Assembly (NCBI GenBank): GCA_030268105.1
Contig: BSDZ01000004.1
Coordinates: forward strand, 2,901,001 to 2,965,000
From: Volvox africanus
Taxonomy: Eukaryota > Chlorophyta > Chlorophyceae > Chlamydomonadales > Volvocaceae
Reading direction: 5' to 3'
Length of the DNA stretch: 64,000 nucleotides
In this document: positions 32,005 through 40,933 of the stretch, in pieces
Position numbering within the stretch: position 1 is the stretch's first letter
How the letters are laid out: every line of letters starts with the position of its first letter
The notes under the pieces: model-generated
Told to the model about the DNA's origin: nothing
The model's database searches: none
The model's input: the letters and a program-made list of their open reading frames with translations, nothing else
Made by a program: the position numbers and the translations under genes

Positions 32005-32410
32005 ACAAGTTGGACGAGCGCGGGTTGATAGCGTACTGCCGAGTACAGCTGCAACAGAGTTACGGATAGTATAATGGATGATGATTAACCAACATTAGGA
32101 AACCCCTCGAGAAAATTATTGGTGGGATAGTGAATGATAAAATCCTAATTAACTTGAACATTTTCAAAGTAATATTAGGTCTACTTTGGAGCAGTTTGTG
32201 ATAAAATTATGAAAGGCCCTAAATACACTTTATGCAATATTAATATAACGTTTTCATAACTTTTAAGAACTCTATTTCTAGAACGGATCGTTTTAGATCC
32301 CAACTTATACACCATTTCATAACACGCCCTCGAGACGTTCCTAGCAACAAGTGACAGAAAAAGACTCTAAGCAGAGAACCTTCTGAAAACCAAACAAGTA
32401 GGGTGTCGGC
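32005..32410 (-). repeat. Copia LTR relic (minus)
   Basis: Two segments match the copia LTR at 37772-38078 and its inner flank. They are a CGCGGGTTGATAGCG...CCGAGTACAGCTGCAACA stretch near 32020-32065, and CATTTCATAACACGCCCTCG with CCTAGCAACAAGTGA near 32313-32355. The LTR edge would be at 32324. The middle is poorly conserved. Confidence 0.5.
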
Positions 32411-32519
32411 TTCCTCGAAGCCGGAAAAAAGTCGGGGCCCCCCACAATCCGTAAAGGCTGGTTACTTCACAATAAAACGGTTTGAAGTTTGCGAGTTTGC
32501 AAGTTCGCGAGTTCGCGAG

Positions 32520-32590
32520 TTTGATCCATGTCGGCACTGTGGAACTCCTCTCCCCCGAGAATTGGCGTAAATTAATTGTATACAACATTA
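32520..32590. repeat. Direct repeat Q, copy 1
   Basis: About 71 bp starting TTTGATCCATGTCGGCACTG, repeated at 32739-32809 with few changes. Copy 2 runs straight into the DIRS terminal repeat B2. Copy 1 is preceded by a small GCGAGTT-type tandem (about 32487-32520). Confidence 0.8.
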
Positions 32591-32738
32591 CATTCTTTGT
32601 AGATAACTGTAAGCAAATTCGTCGACCTGCTGGTGGCAAATCGCCATGCCTGTGAGAGCAGATTACTCACCCAAACTCGTTGTTCGATTCATTTCACGCC
32701 GTCATGCCAGAATTCCATTATCTCATTATTATTATTTG

Positions 32739-32809
32739 TTTGATCCATGTCGGCACTGTGGAACTCTTCTGCCCCGAGAATTGGCTTAAATTAATTGTAC
32801 ACAACATTA
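32739..32809. repeat. Direct repeat Q, copy 2
   Basis: Second copy of the repeat at 32520-32590, adjoining the B2 repeat of the DIRS-like element. It may be part of the element end or of the target sequence. Confidence 0.75.
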
Positions 32810-32832
32810 GTTGTTGCTCTTGGAACAAAAGC
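32805..32832 (-). repeat. Split direct repeat B2
   Basis: 28 bp, CATTAGTTGTTGCTCTTGG..., matching B1 with two changes. Confidence 0.75.
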
Positions 32833-32962
32833 AATTGCCATTTCTGTTACAATTGCACTGTGCTAATAAAGGCCTAGGTCAAGAACCGAAGGCCTGACGA
32901 ACCAAGGAAAGAAACCAGCAACACTTCGGGCGACGCGACAAGGGGTGGGCGGGCGGGCGCGA

Positions 32963-33112
32963 GCTGAACAACAAAAACAAGATAATAGGAACGACTACGC
33001 ACGCGAATAAATACAGCCCTGAGGACACGGGCTGAGGTAAGGCCCTTAGTTTAAATGTCTTACCTAGGCCTTACGCCTAACTAACCCGGCTTCCTAACGC
33101 AAGCCCGCATTA
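32963..33112 (-). repeat. Split direct repeat A2
   Basis: 150 bp, starting GCTGAACAACAAAAACAAG on the plus strand and ending GCCCGCATTA, matching A1. Confidence 0.85.
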
Positions 33113-33135
33113 GTTGTTACTCTCGGAACAAAAGC
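33108..33135 (-). repeat. Split direct repeat B1
   Basis: 28 bp, overlapping the edge of A2 by five bases (CATTA). It lies just after the recombinase gene. Confidence 0.75.
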
Positions 33136-33155
33136 CAAAGAAAAGATACCAGCGC

Positions 33156-34520
33156 TTAACGGTTGAAGTACTGAACTCCAAACGGCGCGACCCGACCAAC
33201 CGCTAGAGGGCCAAAAAAGGCTAAGGCTTTAGGGCAGGCGCGAACACCCAAGTCAAGATAATGCTCCCGCAAAGCCGACGAATTAGTACTCCAACCACCA
33301 AAGGCTTCCACAACCTCCATGGGAACACCAGCTGCACGGGCCGCCGAGGCACCACCTCGCCTTAGACTATACAGAGTGTGCACGCCCCGAAGGCTCTGCA
33401 AACCAAACTGACCAAGCACCAGGTCGAACCAACGCTCTGCCCCTTGAGTAGACTGACGGACAGGCCAAAGACGAGACTGGTCCTGAGCTAAACGCTGCAA
33501 CAAGGCAATTTGGAGAAAAGGAAGACCACAAAGAGGAAACTGCAGCACTGGGGCACGTTCAGCAGACACTACCCTACCTTTCCAGGTAAGGGGCTTGTAC
33601 TGGAAAACCGGGATACCTCCCAACTCCACCACACGTCCCCAACAAACCGACAGGAGGCAATCCGGACGCAGGAACAAACAAAACCCCAAAACAACAAATA
33701 AAAGCGGCAAGAAAACTGGAGAGCTAACCGAAACTAACGGTAACGCCTCATACAGCACCCAAGCACTCTCCGCACTGAAGGCCAAGACTAAAGAGGAGGT
33801 GGGGGAAAAGGAGACCTGAAGACGCTCCCAACCCTTTCTGAAGGCTACAAGTAAGGCATTGTCTCCCGCACAAGGCTTAGGGTAACCCAGAAGGTCGTGA
33901 ATTGTCTTAACAGCACTGAAGTATGGCTGTGCAGTACGCGCCTGGACAGTGCCTTTTGCCGCAAGAAACTGACCCCACAACAAGCCTGCATAGAAGGAAG
34001 CCGGAAGGAACTCCAGGCCCTCCATCACATAAAAACGCACAAAGGCCGCAAAATGAGAACCTTAAGACCGCCAAGTACTAGCGCCAACACGAGCCATCAC
34101 GACCTGCACTATCTGCTGGAGACGGGCCGAATGATCTAGCCCTGCAGCTCCCGACTGAAGATGAGAAACCAGCAGGTCCGAAACCACGGGAGGGGCAGTA
34201 ACCAAACCCAGGTTAAGGCCATATCTAGGGGCCACCCTAGCAACGGCATTAGCCTCAAGAGAGCGAGCCCACTCTACCACTGCACCCGTACTGCTACGAC
34301 CTGCCAACTCGGAGGAGGAAGGAAGGTGCTCGAACCTCCCATCCCAGGAGCAAACAGCACGGTGTTGGATGGGAGGAAAACCAGGTCCACTGCTAGCTCC
34401 ATGAGTTGCTGCCACCAAGGTTGAGCTGTCCAGTAGGGGACCACCAGGGTGACACATGCCTGCTCTTCTCGGACCTTCTGCACCACGGCCATCAAAAAGT
34501 CCGGGTCCAGGGGTGGGCAA
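33156..34520 (-). pseudogene. Tyrosine recombinase of the DIRS-like element (one stop)
   Basis: Site-specific recombinase that would insert the circular cDNA of the element. The C-terminal catalytic part shows LYSLRRGGASAARAAGVPME, then EAFGGWSTNSSALREHYLDL. These fit the Arg, His/Trp-type and Tyr boxes of the phage-integrase fold as seen in DIRS elements. The upstream part (from about 34520) overlaps the end of the RT gene in another frame, as is usual in this group. One in-frame TAA at 34062-34064 interrupts it, after which the frame continues without a shift. The start codon is uncertain. Confidence 0.75.
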
Positions 34521-36259
34521 CCGTAAGCGTTATGCCCAGTCCAGGGTTGTAAAAGTGCGTTCACACCCGATGAACCCGGGCAAATATGCCGTGAGAAGAA
34601 GCAAGGCAGCTGCGCGTTGATATGCGAGGCAAATAAGTCCACGTCATGCGGACCAAAACGGTTCTCAATAAGCTGAAAAAGGTGAGGGTGCAAACGATTA
34701 TCATCCGGATCTATCCAACAAGAAGCTGCATCTGCTTCATTCTCCGCACTAGCTACCCGTTCTACCTGGAGGATAATACTATGTTCCTGCAGGAAACTCC
34801 ATAAACACCTCATCTCCTCATGCAAACACGGGGACCTAGAAGACAGACGTCCCAAAACTGCCTGCGTGCAAGTGTTATCCTCCCTGATAACCACAACCCG
34901 CTGGGTGACATAAGGAAGGAACGACTCCAAGGCATGACGAACAGCATGCAGCTCTTTCCAATTAATATGCGCCAGGTAGTCATTAGAGGACCAATAACCT
35001 CGAGCTATCCGACCATGTAGTGTTGCACCCCAGGAGTGACGGGATGCATCAACGGACAAGTCCACCGCGGCAGGCTCTATGTGAATGGCGGCAGAGCAAT
35101 GCCGCGTTGGGATATCAGCCCACCAATCAAGATCCCGAAGGGAACCACGTGATAGACGAATACGGCCTGACCAACCTACAGGTTGCATGATATCATCATA
35201 GAAGTTACGAAGAAAAAGCGGGGCTGGGGTAAGAGCCAACTTAACACTCTGGGCAAAACCACAAAATTTTGCTACTTCACGCTTCTGGACCAACCGACGA
35301 TTTTTCTTAGCCGTGACCCTCAAGCCAACCGCCAGCCGTCGGAGCTTGGAAAGCTTCTCCTTGGGTACCTCAAACATACCAGATGCGGTATTGACAGTGA
35401 TGCCTAGATGATGAACTGCCTGCAAAGGCTCCCACTGACATTTTGTTGGGTGACAAGCTAAACCTAAAAACTCAACAGTCTCCCGCACCCACCGCGCTCC
35501 AAGACTAGCCTGCTCCTTGGAAGAGAAAACGAAAAGAAAGTCGTCCAGGTAGGGTAGAACCCGAGCTCCAAGACGGGCTGGTCGTCCACTGCCACATGCT
35601 GGGAAAAACTGATGCAGCGGCATGGGAGGTGTAACCCGACATTTCTTGCCACCGACCGCTGCAATAGGATCCCTCCAGAAATTAACTACATTCTGCATAA
35701 TCTTTGTGAACCAGTAAGGACTATTCAACCAACCCATGGGTAGGGCATTCATCTCATACAGAGTGCCACAGAAGCGGAAGGTAAAGAAACGTCGATCCAC
35801 TGGACAGATGGGGATATGATAAAAAGCATCAGCTAAATCCACCTTGATCATCCACGAATTCTGAATGCCCATACGACGTAGGGTACGGAGGAATTCATAA
35901 CGGCACTTATAAGCCTTCTGAGCAATGTTCATCCACTTAAGGTTGACAACAAGGCGCCAGGAAGCACTACCCTGTTTAGGCACACGAAAGGCATTAACCA
36001 CATGCTCAACCGTCCGTGAGGGGTCCACACGGGAGATGGCCCCAAGAGCAATGAGGCGGGGTTCTTCTACCTCCTGCCACCACCGTTGCTGTATCTCTGA
36101 GACCCGAAAACTCGGGAGATCAAAGGCAGGGGGCGGACAACCATTACGAAACTCCACTGGAACCCCCTGCTTCAGCACATGTAGCGTCCGAGTGTCCGCC
36201 CCAATAGCCTTCCACGCCGCTAGGTGTGCTTGAACTTGAGCATGCAAAGGGGCGCTCAT
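34274..36259 (-). CDS. DIRS-type reverse transcriptase / RNase H
   Basis: A 661-residue intact frame. RT motifs of the DIRS/Ngaro type appear in order: FRVPKQGSASWRLVVNLKWM, IKVDLADAFYHIPI, ALPMGWLNSPYWF and the catalytic YLDDFLFVF. The RNase H domain follows (SVDASRHSWGATLHG, NWKELHAVRHAL, REDNTCTQAVL). The C-terminal region typical of this group comes next (DVDLFASHINAQLPCFFS..., LVVPYWTAQPWWQQL). The ATG at 36259 lies 10 bases after the gag stop, which suits a polycistronic element. The end overlaps the recombinase frame. Confidence 0.88.
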   Translation of the reverse strand: MSAPLHAQVQAHLAAWKAIGADTRTLHVLKQGVPVEFRNGCPPPAFDLPSFRVSEIQQRWWQEVEEPRLIALGAISRVDPSRTVEHVVNAFRVPKQGSASWRLVVNLKWMNIAQKAYKCRYEFLRTLRRMGIQNSWMIKVDLADAFYHIPICPVDRRFFTFRFCGTLYEMNALPMGWLNSPYWFTKIMQNVVNFWRDPIAAVGGKKCRVTPPMPLHQFFPACGSGRPARLGARVLPYLDDFLFVFSSKEQASLGARWVRETVEFLGLACHPTKCQWEPLQAVHHLGITVNTASGMFEVPKEKLSKLRRLAVGLRVTAKKNRRLVQKREVAKFCGFAQSVKLALTPAPLFLRNFYDDIMQPVGWSGRIRLSRGSLRDLDWWADIPTRHCSAAIHIEPAAVDLSVDASRHSWGATLHGRIARGYWSSNDYLAHINWKELHAVRHALESFLPYVTQRVVVIREDNTCTQAVLGRLSSRSPCLHEEMRCLWSFLQEHSIILQVERVASAENEADAASCWIDPDDNRLHPHLFQLIENRFGPHDVDLFASHINAQLPCFFSRHICPGSSGVNALLQPWTGHNAYGCPPLDPDFLMAVVQKVREEQACVTLVVPYWTAQPWWQQLMELAVDLVFLPSNTVLFAPGMGGSSTFLPPPSWQVVAVRVQW

Positions 36260-36268
36260 GATCCATAA

Positions 36269-37299
36269 CTACTTCAATTGGTAGGGTGCACTAGCACCCG
36301 AGGTGGAGCTCCCTACCGCAGCAGAGGCACGATTAGGCGGGAAACCACGCCCCCGAAAACCACCACCACGCCCCCGGCGTTGGCGAGTGCCATTAAAATG
36401 GAAAACTCCAGTATTGCCACCAGTACGAGTCCTGTGCTCTTTCTCTGCGAGATACTTTAAGGAAACCTTCTGGCGGGCATGGGCAAGCTCATCATCATGT
36501 TCCCGCAGAACATCATCCTGAACTGCACGTTCTGTCGTGGCAAAATAACGTTGGTGTAGAGCCACAAGGCCGTCCCCACCACGCGAAGAAAACTCAATTA
36601 TGCAATTTATGCGAGCGGATATCAGCTCCCGGAGCCAATTGACATTATAATGCAAGGTGTGATGGGTATTAGAAACCACTGCCAACCAACTCTGATTCAT
36701 TCCCATATGCGCAATGCTCTTTATCAAAGATTCAAGGCCGGCAGCAGTCAGCTCTGCAATTGAAAAAGCTGTCATTAAAATTCCGAACTCGTAAAGCAGG
36801 GAGCATGCACGGTCTGGTTGTCCTCGCTGCGCATGCTCTAAGTCACGCCATTCCGGGAAAGCTTTGTAATTAAGCAGGACGAGATTATTAGCATTAATTC
36901 CTCCAGATGGCAGGCCAAAAATGATACGTCTAGGGATGATTGCTGCGCTCGCGGGTCCTGATAGTAGCGTGACAGGAATTCAAAGTCCGCCATTCCCGGT
37001 TGCCCACCTTGATTTAACTGAGTGGACAATGTCTGGACTTGTTGTTGCAGTTCAAGGATTAGAGCTGTTTGTTGCTCGGCGACACTTGGACCCACATGTT
37101 GCATCATCACGACCCCCTGATGATTCAGGAGTGTCGGTCCCACTGGCGTTCCCAGGCGGGAAAAACCTCCAAGCGGGTTGGTGTAGGTCGAGCCGCTGAC
37201 CGGTAATCCTCCGCCGAGGGCCTCCATGGCAAGGGCGCCATTCACGACGCCCACCAGCACCATGATGATGAGGATCATTGTAGAAAATAAACAGAGCAA
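36269..37299 (-). pseudogene. Gag-like protein of the DIRS-like element (one frameshift)
   Basis: Two open frames that together make one Gag-like protein. The first (to 36838) has a likely ATG at 37278, a Gly/Pro-rich start and a Gln-rich segment (LELQQQVQTLSTQLNQGG) that could form a coiled coil. Near 36935 the sense shifts by one base; the second frame then reads IPRRIIFGLPSGGINANN and continues to 36269. The C-terminal tail is Arg/Gly-rich (RQRRGRGGGFRGRGFPPN), as expected for RNA binding, in place of a zinc knuckle. A programmed shift is possible but a mutation is simpler. Confidence 0.65.
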
Positions 37300-37408
37300 T
37301 GTAGGAAGACGCTCTACCCGATGGGTCCTGCTGACAAGCTGAAAGCACAGCGGTTTTTAAACAGAAGTGCGCCAAGGGGGGTGGGATCCGCTTCCTTGTT
37401 CAGCGCGT

Positions 37409-37558
37409 GCTGAACAACAAAAACAAGATAATAGGAACGACTACGCACGCAAATAAATACAGCCCTGAGGACACGGGCTGAGGTATGGCCCTTAGTTTAA
37501 ATGCCTTACCGAGGCCTTACACCTAACTAACCCGGCTTCCTAACGCAAGCCCGCATTA
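37409..37558 (-). repeat. Split direct repeat A1
   Basis: 150 bp at the 5' side of the DIRS-like element. It differs from A2 at about five positions. Confidence 0.85.
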
Positions 37559-37569
37559 ACTTTGCTATA

Positions 37570-37627
37570 ATGGCTCAAATGACAACAATATGCCTCCTGC
37601 TGCTCTCGGCCCTATTGATTGCAACAG
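37570..37627 (+). CDS. Possible signal-peptide exon between two TEs (weak)
   Basis: An ATG is followed by a hydrophobic run (ICLLLLSALLIAT), and the sequence ACAG/GTGGGT offers a splice donor at 37628. Without splicing the frame ends after 38 codons at 37684-37686. There is no family match and no downstream exon. It may be chance. Confidence 0.15.
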
Positions 37628-37771
37628 GTGGGTCGCCGGTTACATGGAAGCAAGCCGTGGCTGCAATTCGCGTTGCCTTTGTGTGATATAAATACTAATG
37701 GGGATTTACAAAGTACACGGGCTTTATCTTTGCTCTTACTGGCATGATATGCTTTGCATATTCAATGATGA

Positions 37772-38078
37772 TGTTATTGAGTCCTAATCAAGTAGTGCGT
37801 GAATAACAATGAGGACGCAAGCTGCGTCCTCATCATCTATTGAGACGTAGACTATCAGACAAAAGGAAGCCTGACGTAATTACGAGAAAGTAGAGTTACA
37901 TATTATCTGATAGTAAGGAGTCCGAATAGTTCGTTCTGGAGTCGGCACATATACTTGTGCGTATAGCACTACAAACAGTATGAACGCGGGTCGATAGCTT
38001 ACCGCCGAGTACAGCTACAACAGCGGGATTGTTGCTAGTATGGATCGCTATATCCAACTGATATACCATTTTATAACA
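37772..38078 (-). repeat. 3' LTR of the copia element (307 bp)
   Basis: On the minus strand it starts TGTTATAAAATGG right after the purine tract. The proposed far end (plus strand TGTTATTGAG at 37772) gives matching TGTTAT ends. It contains a perfect 11-bp stem with a 3-nt loop at 37809-37833 (ATGAGGACGCA/TGCGTCCTCAT), which may be a 3'-end or termination signal. Confidence 0.65.
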
Positions 38079-38193
38079 CGCCCCCTCGAGACATGCCTAG
38101 CAACAAGTGAAAGAAGATAATTCCAACCAGGGATTCTTCTGGAAACCGAAAAGCTAAAGCCAAACGAGTTCGCCCCAAACAAACTTAGAAAGC

Positions 38194-40050
38194 TTACTCG
38201 GCCAACCCCATCGCCGTAATGCACTTCTTAAACTTTATCTCTCCAAGTGCCTTGGTTAGCACATCTGCTACCATATCCTCCGTCGAACAGTGCGATAAGG
38301 CAACTTCCTTCCGCAGGACTCGTTCTCGCATTAGATGATGTTGCACGTCGATGTGCTTAGAACGAACTGACATTATCGGGTTATTCCCAAGGCTCATCGA
38401 TCCCTCAGAATCCGTTCGAATCTGAATAGGCTGTGTCCTCAGACCCAAGTCTCTGGTCAGCTTGCGAAGCCAAAGTGCCTCCCGCACTGCAGCTGCCGTG
38501 GCCTGGTACTCTGCCTCCACTGTTGAAGCTGCCGACGTGCGCTGCAATTGGCTGTTCCAGCTGATAGCTGCGCCGTTTAGCAAGAATACGTAGCCAGTTG
38601 TGGACCTCCGAGTGGCTGGATCTCCAGCCCAGTCGGAATCACTGTAGCCCACCATGGTGAGATCGCCATCTCCGTCATAGCATAATCCGAGCTCCTTGGT
38701 ACCCGCCAGGTATCGCAGCATCCCCAAAGCCAAGCCCATGTGAACCTTAGATGGGTTGCCCATGAAGCGCGCCAGAACGCTCATTGCCTGCGTGATATCC
38801 GGGCTTGTGCTCGTCGCCAGGTAGTTCAATTCGCCAACAAGCGCCCTGTACTTGGTGTTGTCTACGAGCTCCTTGTTGTTGTCTTCTGCTGGCAGGGCTC
38901 TAGTACCAGGAGGTAGTGGGGTCTTTCGAGGCTTTGCATTGACGAGTTGATGTCGCTGCAGCAGCTCCTCAGTGTAGCGTCGCTGCGATAGTTTTACCTC
39001 CCCGTGCGCTCCCCGGCTGATCTCCATGCCCAGGAAAACTTTTGCCTCTCCAAGATCTCGAATCTTGAAGGCTTGTCCGATTTCTGTTTTCACTCTCCTA
39101 ATCATTGCCTCGTCTTCTGAGGTGATGATGATGTCGTCCACGTGCACCAGCAGGTAGACGATCTCCTTCTCGTCCTTTTTGATGAACAGTGCTGGGTCCG
39201 CTACTGACGGTTTGAACCCCAGCTTGTCCAGCTCCGCCGCTAGCTTCATATACCAGCAGCGTGGGGCCTGTTTCAGCCCGTAGATTGAGCGTAGAAGCCT
39301 GCACGCCTGCTCTGGATCTGCTGACTCGTAACCAGGCGGCTGCTGCATCCAGAGCTCCTCCTCTAGCTCCCCGTTCAGGAAAGCTGTTGAAACGTCTAGC
39401 TGATGGATCGGCATTGCTTTAGCCGCAGCCACCGCCAGGAGCATACGAAGCGAAGCAAAACGCGAGGTTGGAGCAAAAAGCTCCCCATAATCAATCCCCG
39501 CCTGCTGCTCGTAGCCCTTCGCCACCAAACGTGCCTTGTAGCGCTCGATCTCGCCATCCTCTGCACGTTTGACCTTATACACCCACCGACAAGGCAGAAT
39601 CCGCGCACCTGGCGGTGGTTTTGCTAGCTCCCAGGTCCCATTTGTGAGCTGTGCTGAGATTTCCTCATCCATGGCAATTCTCCATTCCTCAGCATATGGG
39701 CCGTCAGTGGCCTCCTGGTATGAAGCTGGCTCTGGTACTTCTTCCTCGATTGCAGCATTGATCCGCCCGAACGTAACCCTTCCGTTGGGCTCATGCCTCC
39801 ATTCAATCAGTCGCTTTTGCTCATGTAGTGGATAGCGACGTTCCTGCATATTAACGTCTGCACCGTCGTTGTTGTGGTTTTGCTGCTGCACCGGCCCTTC
39901 CCCTGTCATAGCGTCTCCACAATTGCCTCCGCGGGACTGCGCTGTATTTTGCGTCCTGGGAAACTGTGCTGCTGGTATGCCTGCGTGCCTCTGTGGCGCC
40001 GCTGTCTGGCCGCTGCTGGTGGATGCACCATGGTTCACTTCAGCAGCTCC
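38194..40050 (-). pseudogene. pol: Copia Pol, RT and RNase H part, 5'-truncated
   Basis: An open frame for the C-terminal third of a Ty1/copia polyprotein, acting in reverse transcription. A Pro/Gln-rich linker is followed by the copia RT: NGTWELAKPPPGARILPCRW, then VAKGYEQQAGIDYGELFAP and QLDVSTAFLNGELEEELWM. SIYGLKQAPRCWY and the catalytic LLVHVDDIIIT follow. RNase H shows GYSDSDWAGDPATRRSTTGY and VEAEYQATAAAVREALWL. It ends at 38194. The frame itself has no stop, but its first codons (to 40110) belong to the LTR of element D, so the real protein start is lost. Confidence 0.88.
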
Positions 40051-40874
40051 TGTTGTACCTCTCGTTCGCGTTTGCTCATAAGTATCTGCACGTCTGGAGA
40101 CTTTCGACACCGATGCGCGAGCACTTGCAAGTACAGCAAGGCAAGCGAGAGCAAACAGAGACAGCGGAAGACTTCAAGACGAAGAGAAATATAACTTACA
40201 GTCTTACAGATCGGAACGATGCAATGGACGAAATCGCCGTCAGCGCCGGAAGCAAGCAATCATCACGCGGCGGTGATTAGCGAAGTTCAGGCTTAGCTCG
40301 GGCTAAGTAGAATAGCGTATAGCAATAGTAATATAGAACACACAAGTGTTCTCCGGTGTCGAATGTCTTATCTTGCTTAGCCGTCCACGCATCTGTTATA
40401 CTCGCAGCATCGCAATGCCGTACGATTCACATCAGGAGGCCGATCCTAGATGTGACAACCCTACTGCGTCTAGGCGATGTCCATGTATAACAACGTATAA
40501 GCCTTTCCGGCATTCGCATGATGCAAGGGTCCGAATAACGATATTCGGTTGCAAGGCATGCATCGCGACGAGTGCGGCGCTCTCAACGTGTGCTTTAATG
40601 AAGTAATATTATATCAGATAACATTACTTATCGTTTCGTAGCACGAGCATAATGCGCACTTCAATGCTTCGGGCTTTCATGCATGCTAGGCGGATTTGCC
40701 ATGATGCGATGTCGCGATGGATAATGACAACATGCCAAATGCATATATAAATGTACACGAATACATTTATATCATGCAGATTCATTCATATGCAATGTGT
40801 TCATCACAATAGCACTTCGCCTTGTAGGATCACATCGACCTACACATCGGCGGGAAACGAACCGTAGCACAACA
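40051..40874 (-). repeat. 3' LTR of element D (824 bp)
   Basis: The minus strand reads TGTTGTGCTACGG (from 40874) to GGTACAACA (to 40051). It interrupts the copia coding frame. It is preceded on the minus strand by the purine tract CAGGAGGGGGGATAAT. Confidence 0.92.
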
Positions 40875-40933
40875 ATTATCCCCCCTCCTGTATGCAGCGT
40901 CCTCGCTGCATCATACAGCATCGACTGCAGGGG

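Larger units (their letters stand above)
32805..37558 (-). mobile_element. DIRS/Ngaro-like tyrosine-recombinase retrotransposon
   Basis: Read on the minus strand: repeat A1 (37558-37409), gag, RT/RNase H, tyrosine recombinase, repeat B1 (33135-33108), repeat A2 (33112-32963) and repeat B2 (32832-32805). The A1-genes-B1-A2-B2 order is the split direct repeat pattern known for Ngaro/PAT-type DIRS elements, which integrate by a tyrosine recombinase instead of a DDE integrase. A1 and A2 are both 150 bp and differ at about five sites; B1 and B2 are both 28 bp. An extra 130 bp separates A2 from B2. Gag has a frameshift and the recombinase one stop, so this copy is probably inactive. Confidence 0.85.
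37772..40050 (-). mobile_element. Ty1/copia retrotransposon, 3' half
   Basis: Minus strand: RT/RNase H coding region, purine tract CTCGAGGGGGCG and 3' LTR (38078-37772). The 5' half (LTR, gag, protease, integrase) is cut off by the LTR of gypsy element D at 40051 and is not found elsewhere in the window. The candidate target duplication of D is GCTCC (40046-40050). Confidence 0.85.
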
